Assembly (NCBI GenBank): GCA_035490315.1
Contig: DATHET010000288.1
Span: 1 to 17,030, forward strand
Reading direction: 5' to 3'
Origin: JADJQU01 sp035490315
GTDB lineage: Bacteria; Planctomycetota; UBA1135; GCA-002686595
Length of the DNA stretch: 17,030 nt
The notes under the pieces were generated by a model. It did not search any database. It had not been told where the DNA came from and worked only from the letters and a program-made list of their open reading frames with translations. This document shows, in pieces, positions 1-8,147 of this stretch (positions are counted from its first letter, which is position 1; every line of letters starts with the position of its first letter). Made by a program: the position numbers and the translations under genes.

Positions 1-762
1 AGTCTGCTGCAGAGCCTGCTCGAGAATCGCCGCCACCGCCGCGACGTACGCCTGTTCGAGATCGGCAAGGGCTATATGCCCGAGCAAGGCAATGCCGGCG
101 ACGAGCCTCGCGAAGTGCACGAGCTCGCGCTGCTGTGGGCGCGCGCGAAGCCCGCGGGAAAATCAACGTGGAGCGACGATCTGCTCCTGCACCTGCAAGG
201 TGTGATCGCGGATCTCTGCCAGCACCTCGGTCTCGATCCTGCGAGCGACCTGGTTCGCGCGCAGCCGCTCGAGGCGACTTCCGCGATCCCGAGCTGGGCC
301 AATTCCGGTCGCGCGAAACGCATCGGCGCCCTGGGCTGGATTGCCCACGTCGACCCGGCCGTGCAGCGCGCGCTGGGCTTGAGCGCCGAGCAGGCCAGCG
401 ACGCGGTCGCCGCCGTGCTCTCGATCGACGCCCTGCTCGAAGCGCCGCGCCGCCCCGCGGGCTACCGGGCGATCGCGCGTTTCCCGGGCACCAAGGTCGA
501 CGTCGCCCTCTCGATTCCCCTCGAGGTCAGCGCCGCCGCGGGGGTCGCCGCCATCGAGCGTGCCGGAAAGGGGCTGGTCGCCGAAACCGAGCTTTTCGAC
601 GTCTACCAGGGCCCCAACCTCGCCCCGGGCCGCAAGTCGCTGGCCTGGCACGTGCTCCTGCAAGCGCCGGAGCGCACGCTCGATGAACAGGACGGTCAGA
701 AGTTCCAGAAGCGCCTGATCCGGGAAGTCGAACTCTTGGGCGGCGAGCTGCGCAGCGAGTAG
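1..762 (+). CDS. pheT: Phenylalanyl-tRNA synthetase beta subunit, C-terminal part (5' end outside window)
   Basis: The reading frame is open from base 1 and ends at TAG 760-762, giving the last 253 residues of a protein that is usually about 800 residues long. It is the beta chain of the cytoplasmic alpha2-beta2 enzyme that charges tRNA-Phe. The last ~100 residues (from about fragment residue 155) match the anticodon-binding FDX-ACB domain. They show an FPG segment followed by VDVALSIP, then ELFDVYQG, then GRKSLAWHVLLQAPERTLDE, and finally an LGGELR ending. The preceding part fits the catalytic-like core of the beta chain, including a LFEIGKGY segment near the left edge. The usual R in the FP-x-x-RD segment appears replaced (TKVD). 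The stop lies 23 bases before the preferred start of the radical SAM gene, so co-transcription is possible. An ATG at 76 is internal to the open frame and is not the gene start. Confidence 0.93.
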   Translation, partial: SLLQSLLENRRHRRDVRLFEIGKGYMPEQGNAGDEPREVHELALLWARAKPAGKSTWSDDLLLHLQGVIADLCQHLGLDPASDLVRAQPLEATSAIPSWANSGRAKRIGALGWIAHVDPAVQRALGLSAEQASDAVAAVLSIDALLEAPRRPAGYRAIARFPGTKVDVALSIPLEVSAAAGVAAIERAGKGLVAETELFDVYQGPNLAPGRKSLAWHVLLQAPERTLDEQDGQKFQKRLIREVELLGGELRSE

Positions 763-773
763 GCTTGGCCTGT

Positions 774-777
774 GAGG
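774..777 (+). promoter_or_regulatory. Ribosome binding site supporting the GTG start at 786
   Basis: GAGG lies 8 bases before GTG 786. The upstream in-frame TTG at 765 has no comparable purine-rich site, so this element decides the start of the radical SAM gene. Confidence 0.45.
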
Positions 778-785
778 CGCGCCCC

Positions 786-2198
786 GTGAAGATCGTTCTC
801 GTCAACCCTCCCAGCCCGCCCGAATTCCGCGTCAGCCGCGGTCTGATGGGCGGCTTCGGGATGGCGGTCAACCCGGGATTGCTCTACCCGCCGATCGAGC
901 TGGCCCACGTGGCCAGTGTCCTGGAGGCGGATGGCTTCGAGGTCGTGCTGCTCGACGCCGATGCGCGCAGGCTGGATACGAAAGGAGCGCTAGCCGCGAT
1001 CCTGGCCGAGAAGCCGGACTTCGTCGCCCTGGATTCCTCGAGCACCTCGCTCGACAAGGACCTCGAGCTCGCGCGCAGCGTGCGCCGCGACGCCAAGGTT
1101 CCGGTCGCGATCCTGGGCTCGCAGGTGACCTACACGCCGGGCGAGATCTTCGCCGACGACAACGTCGACGCGGTGGTGCGCGGCGAGCCGGAAGAGACCG
1201 TGCGCGAGTTGGCGCGCCGCGTGCGCGACGGCGGCGGCTTCGCCGGAGTCGAGGGCATCTCCTGGCGCCAGCCCGGCGGCGAGATCGTGCACGAGAAGGA
1301 GCGCGAGAAAATCCGCGACCTCGACGCCATGCCCCTGCCCGCGCGGCATCTGCTCGACAACGCTTCGTATCACTTCCCGGGCATCGACGGGCCGGTGACC
1401 ACGGTCAAGAGCTCGCGCGGCTGCCCGCTCGACTGCAGCTTCTGCGGCTACACCCTGGCTCAAGGCCTGCGCTTCCGCTTCCGCTCGCCCGAGAGCGTGC
1501 TCGCCGAGCTGACCGACATCGTGCGCAACTACGGCGTGCGCCACGTGGTGTTCCGCGATCCGATCTTCACCACGCAGAAGCCGCGCATCCACGCGATCTG
1601 CGACGGGATCCTCGAGCGCAAGCTCGACCTCGAATGGCAATGCGAGACGGCGGTCAAGACGCTGGACCGGCCGCTGCTCGAGAAAATGGCGCGCGCGGGC
1701 TGCAAGCACATTTCGCTCGGCGTCGAGTCGGGCAACATCGAGATCCAGAAGAAGCACTGCGGCGCGAAGCTGCTCGACCACGACAAGGCCGTCGCAATTT
1801 TCCGCGATTGCCGCGAGGTCGGGATCGAGACGCGCGCTTTCTGCATGATCGGTTTCCCGGAAGAGACCGCGGCGATGGCCGAGGAGACGATGCGTCTCGT
1901 CGAGCGCTGCGATCCCGACCAGGTGCAGTACTGCGCGGTCACGGCCTATCCGGGCACGCCGCTGTACAAGATGCTGCGCGGCGACCGCGAATTCGACTAC
2001 GCGACCATGACCGGCTTCCAGGCCCTCGAAGGCAACGAGCACATGAGCGCGGCCCAGATCGAAGCCAAGATCCGCGAGGGCTATCGGCGCTTCTACGGCA
2101 GGCCGAAACGCATCGTGCGCGAGCTGAAAAACCCGGTTCGGCTGGCGGGCAAGGTGGCGCGCTATTTCACCTTGTTCGCGCGCCGCGCCGGCGCGTAG
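786..2198 (+). CDS. B12-binding-type radical SAM protein, substrate unknown
   Basis: A 470-residue protein. The N-terminal ~130 residues have the Rossmann-like layout of a cobalamin-binding domain (VKIVLVNPPSPP at the start, then YPPIELAHVASVLEADG and a VVLLDADAR strand). The DxHxxG cobalamin-ligand motif is not visible, which is common in this family. The radical SAM core follows, with the cluster motif C213-x3-C217-x2-C220 in SRGCPLDCSFCGY. Later come SLGVESGN and MIGFPEET segments typical of the barrel. Members of this superfamily include BchE, hopanoid and methyltransferase-type enzymes; nothing here fixes the substrate. I chose GTG 786 over TTG 765 because VKIVLVNPP is the usual N-terminus of such proteins and GAGG precedes it. 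It sits between pheT and acs on the same strand, and neither neighbour explains its role. Confidence 0.85.
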   Translation: MKIVLVNPPSPPEFRVSRGLMGGFGMAVNPGLLYPPIELAHVASVLEADGFEVVLLDADARRLDTKGALAAILAEKPDFVALDSSSTSLDKDLELARSVRRDAKVPVAILGSQVTYTPGEIFADDNVDAVVRGEPEETVRELARRVRDGGGFAGVEGISWRQPGGEIVHEKEREKIRDLDAMPLPARHLLDNASYHFPGIDGPVTTVKSSRGCPLDCSFCGYTLAQGLRFRFRSPESVLAELTDIVRNYGVRHVVFRDPIFTTQKPRIHAICDGILERKLDLEWQCETAVKTLDRPLLEKMARAGCKHISLGVESGNIEIQKKHCGAKLLDHDKAVAIFRDCREVGIETRAFCMIGFPEETAAMAEETMRLVERCDPDQVQYCAVTAYPGTPLYKMLRGDREFDYATMTGFQALEGNEHMSAAQIEAKIREGYRRFYGRPKRIVRELKNPVRLAGKVARYFTLFARRAGA

Positions 2199-2239
2199 AC
2201 ACGACCCCGCGTCCTCAGTTCTTTCGACAGGACACTCGA

Positions 2240-4192
<1,953 letters not shown>

Positions 4193-4284
4193 CGGCACCC
4201 GCGAAACCTGTGCTCGCGCTCGAGTGACTTGGAGATCGCCGAAGACCAGCACCGAATCTTTGCGCGCAGAGAATCCACAACAGT

Positions 4285-4323
4285 CGGAGCTGGGTAGGAG
4301 AGCTTAGGTCCTACGCAGCTCCG
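4285..4323. repeat. Strong imperfect inverted repeat / hairpin downstream of acs
   Basis: CGGAGCTGGGTAGGA (4285-4299) faces TCCTACGCAGCTCCG (4309-4323) across a 9-base loop. The stem is 15 positions with one G-G mismatch. There is no T-run on either side, so it is not a classical intrinsic terminator. It begins 92 bases after the acs stop and could be a U-tract-less terminator, an RNA-stabilising 3' structure, or a protein-binding palindrome for the small gene at 4501. Confidence 0.75.
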
Positions 4324-4487
4324 CGCGAGTAACTCAAGGTATTCGCGGATCGTCCGGCAGCGTGTGGCGATCTATGTGTGGTCCAAAGAGCATGGCTCTG
4401 CTGAACCCATGCTTCCTCGTTCCGACGCGTGATCGGGCGGGACGCTCATGGCTCGCAATTGCATGGGCAAGGCCAACTCACCAAAAG

Positions 4488-4493
4488 TAAGGA
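4488..4493 (+). promoter_or_regulatory. Near-ideal ribosome binding site for the 27-residue gene
   Basis: TAAGGA lies 7 bases before ATG 4501. It is among the best Shine-Dalgarno matches in the window and is the main reason to believe that such a short frame is translated. Confidence 0.6.
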
Positions 4494-4500
4494 ACGGACT

Positions 4501-4584
4501 ATGAGTACCACAGTAATCTTGGTCGTCGTGCTCGTATTGCTCTTCGGGGGCGGTGGCGGCTACTACTACTCCCGGCGTCGGTAA
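4501..4584 (+). CDS. Tiny single-helix membrane protein, 27 residues, function unknown
   Basis: The frame runs from ATG 4501 to TAA 4582-4584. It encodes MSTT, then a hydrophobic stretch of about 11 residues (VILVVVLVLLF), five glycines, three tyrosines, a serine and three arginines. The composition fits a small inner-membrane protein with a basic cytoplasmic tail (positive-inside rule). Small hypothetical proteins with a hydrophobic helix followed by a Gly-run and Tyr/Arg tail are known in several bacterial phyla, and I know of no established function for them. The TAAGGA site 7 bases upstream supports translation. The gene sits alone in a low-GC interval, downstream of the 4285-4323 hairpin and convergent with the protease operon. 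Its own promoter is not obvious. The short length means chance cannot be excluded, but the ribosome site and the organised protein pattern argue for a real gene. Confidence 0.62.
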   Translation: MSTTVILVVVLVLLFGGGGGYYYSRRR

Positions 4585-4677
4585 AAAGGGTGGACCGCAC
4601 GCACTTGCTCGTGGCCACGGGCTCACTGGCATTTGCAAATAGCGACAGGGGCCGAATCGCACGCGTCTGCTATTGGC

Positions 4678-4693
4678 CGCGGTAAGTACCGCG
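4678..4693. terminator. Possible hairpin in the convergent gap (weak terminator candidate)
   Basis: CGCGGT (4678-4683) and ACCGCG (4688-4693) form a 6-bp stem with an AAGT loop between the small gene (+) and the protease gene (-). There is no T-run. Its location between converging genes is the only functional hint. The rest of 4585-4778 shows no gene; it contains a 10-base palindrome ATTTGCAAAT at 4631-4640. Confidence 0.25.
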
Positions 4694-4778
4694 CCGGGAG
4701 CCCTACGGGAGGCATAAACGGTCCGGGCGCGATCGCAGTTTCGGCGCCGGTATCGAGCGTGTTCAGAATGGCGGTGCT

Positions 4779-6224
4779 TTACCGGGAACGAGTTGCGATC
4801 AACTCCAGCCATTCCAGTGGCAGGAGGGTGATCGGCGTCACGATGCCGACCAGGCCGCTGCCGTCGGAGACGTTGGCGGAGGGGACGCCGATCAGGCGGC
4901 CTTGCTCGTCGACGGCGGCGCCGCCGGAGTTGCCGGGGATCACGGCGGCGTCGGTCTTGAACACGAGGCCGGCGTCTTCCTGATCGAAGCCGGACAGCAC
5001 GCCGTGAGCGCAGTGGATCGAGACACGGCTTCCGGTTCCGCCGAGCGTGGGGTAGCCGATGATCCACAGCGGATCGCCGATTTCGAGGGCCGAGCCGGCC
5101 GCGATCTCGACGGTGGGGAAGCGATAGCCCGCGGGCAGGGGGTTCGAGTAGAAGCCGCGGTCGATCTGGATCAAGGCCAGGTCGAGGGCCGCATCGAAGC
5201 GAACCACCTTGCCGCGGTAGGCCTCTTCCGCCGGGCGATGGGAGTCGACGTTCGCCGCGAGCACCAGCTCGTCCAGCGGATGGCGATCGCCGCGGTCGAC
5301 GACATGTGCATTGGTCAAGCACAGTCCGTCGGCCGTGACCAGGGTCGCGCTCCCGCCGCCGCCCGGCGCGAACACTTCGAGCACCGAGCACAGGGCGCGC
5401 GACAAGGGCTTGACCGGATCGCGCGTGATGAGCACGGGCGGCTTGCTCCACTCCGGCGGAGCCTCGGCGTCGAAGGCGACGCGGATGTCGAAGGGCGTGC
5501 GCGCCTGCGAGGACATGGCATCGAGCACGTCGATGTACCACTCACCCGCGCCGAGCAGCGGCGCGCCGTCCTTCGTAAGCACCAGGGACTCCGCGCCCCA
5601 GCCGTGCCGCGCGCTGGCGTCGGCGCTTTCCAGCGCGATCGTCGGCGATCCGCGGTGAGCGAACAAGTCGAGGTCCGCCGGAACGCCGTGCAGATCGATG
5701 CGCAATGCCGGACTTCCCTCGGGCACGTCGATGCGAAACGTGCGGAATCCGCCGCTCGCCGGATCGAGGGTGAATCGCCGCGCGGGCCCGGGCACCAGCA
5801 GGGCATCGGTGCGCGTGCCGAGCAACGTGAGCTCCAGCGTGTATTCACAGCGCGAGCTCTTTCCGGCAGCGCCGAGCCGATCGTCCTCCGCCAGGCTCGC
5901 CGCGAACCACCAGCGCCCGCTCTCGATCTCCGGATCGCTCAAGCGGTCGGCGATCAGCTCGTCGAGGCTTGGATCCTCGCTCGGGAAGAGCTCGGCCTCC
6001 TCCAGATCCTTCGGCGCTTTTCCGCGGCCTCCGAAGAGCTCGACGTCGCCGTTCTTCGCGACCGCCTTCAGGTCGAGGAACACGCTGCCCTTGGGAACCT
6101 CGACTACGAAATCCTGGCGCGGATGGCTCGCGTGGTCGAGCTCGCCTTGGAAACGTCGATCGGGCCGCAGAGCGATCGGCTCCTGCGCGAGACTCGCCAG
6201 GGACAGCAGCGCCCAGCCGATCAC
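4779..6224 (-). CDS. Secreted trypsin-like serine protease with two N-terminal PPC-like domains
   Basis: A 481-residue protein read from GTG 6224-6222 to TAA 4781-4779. The first ~13 residues (IGWALLSLASLA before QEP) look like a short signal peptide, so it likely acts in the periplasm or outside the cell. Residues ~22-136 and ~149-252 resemble two PPC-like beta-sandwich domains, with the patterns NGDVELFGG, GRWWFAASL, ADLDLFAHRG and GEWYIDVLD. Residues ~273-480 are a trypsin-fold domain with His307 (TNAHVVDR), Asp348 (AALDLALIQ) and Ser433 (IPGNSGGA), so the triad is complete. No PDZ domain follows, unlike HtrA/DegP. The start overlaps the epimerase stop by GTGA, which implies coupled translation. 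No clear ribosome site was seen, consistent with coupling. The substrate is unknown. Confidence 0.87.
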   Translation of the reverse strand: MIGWALLSLASLAQEPIALRPDRRFQGELDHASHPRQDFVVEVPKGSVFLDLKAVAKNGDVELFGGRGKAPKDLEEAELFPSEDPSLDELIADRLSDPEIESGRWWFAASLAEDDRLGAAGKSSRCEYTLELTLLGTRTDALLVPGPARRFTLDPASGGFRTFRIDVPEGSPALRIDLHGVPADLDLFAHRGSPTIALESADASARHGWGAESLVLTKDGAPLLGAGEWYIDVLDAMSSQARTPFDIRVAFDAEAPPEWSKPPVLITRDPVKPLSRALCSVLEVFAPGGGGSATLVTADGLCLTNAHVVDRGDRHPLDELVLAANVDSHRPAEEAYRGKVVRFDAALDLALIQIDRGFYSNPLPAGYRFPTVEIAAGSALEIGDPLWIIGYPTLGGTGSRVSIHCAHGVLSGFDQEDAGLVFKTDAAVIPGNSGGAAVDEQGRLIGVPSANVSDGSGLVGIVTPITLLPLEWLELIATRSR

Positions 6225-7153
6225 GCCGGCGGCTCGCGCTTCCACCAGTCGTCCGCCGCGACCTCGCGGATGCCCTGGGCGTAGGACCGCGGCGACCAGT
6301 TCAGCTCGTACAACGCATTGTTGATGTCGTGCTCCTGGTGCAGATTGAAATAGGTCGACGAGCGGCGCAGCTCGGTGACGTCGGTGAACAGGCCCTTCAC
6401 GAAGATCGCGCTGTCGACCAGCTTCTTGGGGATGTTGCGGCGGCGGATCGTGCCGCCCGCGGCGGCGATCGTCAGGTCGATGAACTCGTTGTAGGGGATG
6501 CCCGCGGGGCCGGCCAGCTCGTAGACGCAGTCGATGCCGCGGTCGAAACCGAAGAAGCGGATCACCGCGTCGACCACGTCGTCGACGTGCACGGGATTGA
6601 GCTTGGCGAGACCGTGGTGGGGGACCCACAGCGTGCCGCCCTGCTTCGCGCAGCGGCGCAGCAAGGGGCCTGTGTGGCGCTGATCTCCGATGCCGTAGAC
6701 CAGGGTCGGGCGGAAGGACGCCCAGTCGATTCCGCTGCCGCGGATGATCTTCTCCTGCACGCGCTTCGAGTCGCGGTAGTAGCTGTAGCCAGGCACCGTG
6801 ATCGCGGCCGAGCTGATGATCCAGATGTTGAAATGTTTCGGCGCGCGCCGCTTGGCTTCCGCGACCAGGTGCTCGGTGCCGCGGATGTTGACCCGCTGCA
6901 TCTCCTCCTGGCCAAGGTGCTCGTGAGCGCTGGCCAGGTGCAGCAGCAGGTCGCAGTCGTCGAGGAAGCCCGCCAGCGACGTCGGATCCGTCAAGTCGCC
7001 GACGTGGATCTCGCAGGGCCGCTCGGGCGGGTGCTGGACGGCCGACTCGCGGCCCTTGCGAACCAGGACGCGCACCGTGTGGCCCTGGCGGGACATGCCC
7101 CGGACCATGTAGCCGCCGATGAAACCTGTCGCTCCTGTTATCGCAATGCGCAT
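6221..7153 (-). CDS. NAD-dependent epimerase/dehydratase-like protein (extended SDR family)
   Basis: A 310-residue protein read from ATG 7153-7151 to TGA 6223-6221. It shows the N-terminal nucleotide-binding motif GATGFIG (residues 7-13). The SDR active-site set follows, with serines at 114-115 (IISSAAI) and Y126-x3-K130 (YRDSK). RPTLVYGIGD and LNPVHVDDVVDAV are typical of sugar epimerases/dehydratases and of related atypical SDRs. The C-terminal NWSPRSYAQGIRE fits the end of this family. The substrate could be a nucleotide sugar feeding the adjacent glycan cluster, but SDRs of this type also act on other substrates, so no specific reaction is claimed. An upstream in-frame ATG at 7213 was passed over because the fold begins exactly at MRIAITGATG. 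It is the first gene of a two-gene unit with the secreted protease. Confidence 0.88.
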   Translation of the reverse strand: MRIAITGATGFIGGYMVRGMSRQGHTVRVLVRKGRESAVQHPPERPCEIHVGDLTDPTSLAGFLDDCDLLLHLASAHEHLGQEEMQRVNIRGTEHLVAEAKRRAPKHFNIWIISSAAITVPGYSYYRDSKRVQEKIIRGSGIDWASFRPTLVYGIGDQRHTGPLLRRCAKQGGTLWVPHHGLAKLNPVHVDDVVDAVIRFFGFDRGIDCVYELAGPAGIPYNEFIDLTIAAAGGTIRRRNIPKKLVDSAIFVKGLFTDVTELRRSSTYFNLHQEHDINNALYELNWSPRSYAQGIREVAADDWWKREPPA

Positions 7154-7248
7154 GGATTCCGTCTGCGGGCGGCTGATCGTACGCGCGCGGAGCGAGCGGC
7201 TCCAGCTTCGCACGTGGTTCGAGCGTGCAAAGCGTGCACAATGCTGCG
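7154..7248. promoter_or_regulatory. Divergent promoter region with tandem 9-base repeat
   Basis: These 95 bases separate the divergent epimerase and nucleosidase starts, so promoters for both directions should lie here. GCGTGCAAA (7223-7231) is followed immediately by GCGTGCACA (7232-7240), a tandem repeat with 8 of 9 identities. An inverted GCACG occurs at 7210-7214 inside a CACGTG palindrome. GGAGC/GCTCC around 7178-7193 can pair. This could be an operator. I could not assign convincing -35/-10 boxes. Confidence 0.4.
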
Positions 7249-7965
7249 ATGAGCGCCGTGTCCGCCGCGTACGCGATCCTCGCTGCGCTTCCCGAAGAGC
7301 TCGCCGCGCTGCAGGAGCGGCGCACGCGGACCTGGATCGCTCAGGGACTGGAACTGTGGGAGCTCGACCTCGGCGGCGTGCGAGCCCTGGCCTGCGTCGG
7401 CGGGATCGGCAAGGTCAACTCGGCCCACGCGACCAGCGCGCTGTTCGCCGCGGGCGCGACGCGCGGCCTGTTCGTGGTCGGCGTGTGCGGAGGCCTGCGC
7501 CAGTCCCTGCCGACCGGCACCCTGGTGCATTGCGAGCGCGCGGTCCAGACCGACCTCGCCCTGCGCGCCGAGCGCGAAGTCCAAAGCGACGCGGTTCTGC
7601 TCGAGGCCTGGATGCGGACAGCCGGCGGCGCGCGCGGCTGGTTCTTGACCGCCGACCGGCCGGTGCTCTCGCTCTGGCGGCGCCTGCGGCTCGCGCGCGC
7701 CTTCGCGGGAGCCTGCGTGGCCGACATGGAGACCGCGGCGGCCGCCGCCGTCGCCCGCCGGGCCGGCGTGCCCTGGGCCGCGCTGCGGGCCGTCACCGAC
7801 GGCGCGACCGAGGGCGGAATCTTCGCATTCCGCAGAAATTTCGCGCTGCAGGCGGACCGGGCAGCGGCGACACTGCCCGGCCTCGTGCAAGCGCTGGAGA
7901 ATTGCCGACAGGGAACCTCGGGACCGCAACCGGGGGCTTTGGCCTCCCCAGCGGGAGCACAGTAG
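7249..7965 (+). CDS. MTA/SAH nucleosidase-like protein (PNP/UDP phosphorylase superfamily)
   Basis: A 238-residue protein of the nucleoside phosphorylase fold. It most resembles 5'-methylthioadenosine/S-adenosylhomocysteine nucleosidase, which hydrolyses the glycosidic bond of these SAM by-products in the cytoplasm. Compared with the E. coli enzyme from memory, the three key acids are present: E17 in LPEELAAL (E. coli E12), E161 in VADMETAA (E174) and D184 in RAVTD (D197). GGIGKVNSA and VGVCGGLRQSLPTG match the fold's glycine-rich loops. The middle region is shorter than in E. coli, so the base or thio-substituent pocket may differ; hopanoid-associated phosphorylase (HpnG-type) is an alternative. 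I chose ATG 7249. An in-frame GTG at 7225 would place the start inside the tandem repeat. The start has no strong ribosome site. It faces away from the epimerase gene. Confidence 0.72.
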   Translation: MSAVSAAYAILAALPEELAALQERRTRTWIAQGLELWELDLGGVRALACVGGIGKVNSAHATSALFAAGATRGLFVVGVCGGLRQSLPTGTLVHCERAVQTDLALRAEREVQSDAVLLEAWMRTAGGARGWFLTADRPVLSLWRRLRLARAFAGACVADMETAAAAAVARRAGVPWAALRAVTDGATEGGIFAFRRNFALQADRAAATLPGLVQALENCRQGTSGPQPGALASPAGAQ

Positions 7966-7968
7966 AGT
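7944..7968 (+). promoter_or_regulatory. C-run/G-run hairpin followed by TAGAGT (boundary element 1)
   Basis: CTCCC (7944-7948) and GGGAG (7953-7957) enclose CAGC and are followed by TAGAGT at 7963-7968, which includes the nucleosidase stop codon. TTGGCC at 7939-7944 could serve as a -35 with an 18-base spacer. Similar arrangements occur at 11884-11904 and 15691-15711. It may be a promoter -10, a terminator hairpin, or both. Confidence 0.35.
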
Positions 7969-8021
7969 TCCGTGCTTCCGCCCCGGTCGACCCCACCCTG
8001 GATGTACAGAATCTGCGACCC

Positions 8022-8056
8022 GGCCATGGCCAGTCGGCGCGAGCGGCGCCTGGCCA
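8022..8056. repeat. Palindrome and inverted repeat in the leader of the sugar-phosphate transferase gene
   Basis: GGCCATGGCC (8022-8031) is a perfect 10-base palindrome. TGGCCAG (8027-8033) and CTGGCCA (8050-8056) are perfect inverted copies around a 16-base spacer. They lie in the 182-base non-coding leader 7966-8147 and could be an operator or an attenuator-type structure. Nothing else recognisable is in that leader. Confidence 0.4.
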
Positions 8057-8136
8057 GCAAGGCTTTCCCAACGACAGCGAACCCCCAGGGCTGCGGGTCT
8101 GTCCGCGGGTGCCCGAGGCGGGGCTCGCCCTCGGTC

Positions 8137-8141
8137 GGGAG
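8137..8141 (+). promoter_or_regulatory. Ribosome binding site supporting the GTG start at 8148
   Basis: GGGAG lies 6 bases before GTG 8148. The alternative in-frame GTG at 8109 lacks such a site. Confidence 0.5.
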
Positions 8142-8147
8142 CGGCGC

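Larger units (their letters stand above)
4193..4500. other. Non-coding interval with reduced GC after acs
   Basis: About 308 bases without a recognisable gene. I counted rows 4261-4620 by hand and found 212 of 360 bases G or C (59 percent), against 47 of 60 in a coding row such as 1201-1260. It contains the large hairpin at 4285-4323 and short inverted repeats such as AGAGC/GCTCT around 4396-4408. Neither strand shows a protein with family features, and no tRNA T-loop signature was seen. It may be a transcript end, a regulatory RNA region or a decayed insert. Confidence 0.6.

Noticed and set aside
1634..2239. Upstream extension of the acs frame
   Set aside because: It overlaps the radical SAM gene in a different frame, gives Arg-rich sequence, and Acs proteins normally begin near the ATG at 2240.
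4193..4500. Possible tRNA or CRISPR-like repeat in the post-acs gap
   Set aside because: No T-loop consensus, no cloverleaf, and no regularly spaced repeats were found; only isolated inverted repeats.
4633..4983. 116-codon + strand frame at the end of the protease gene
   Set aside because: It is antisense to the conserved catalytic Ser region of the protease and shows no family features or ribosome site.
4372..5541. 389-codon minus-strand frame covering the small gene and part of the protease
   Set aside because: Arg-rich product without motifs; the protease triad lies in another frame of the same strand, and the frame crosses the non-coding gap.
4779..7325. Apparent 848-codon fusion protein on the minus strand extending the protease upstream
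   Set aside because: The upstream part is a shadow frame of the epimerase gene on the same strand. The epimerase frame has clear SDR motifs, and a GTG with a signal peptide directly at the epimerase stop explains the protease.
7119..8147. Upstream extension of the sugar-phosphate transferase frame
   Set aside because: It overlaps the nucleosidase gene in another frame; the membrane domain begins right after GTG 8148, which has a GGGAG site.
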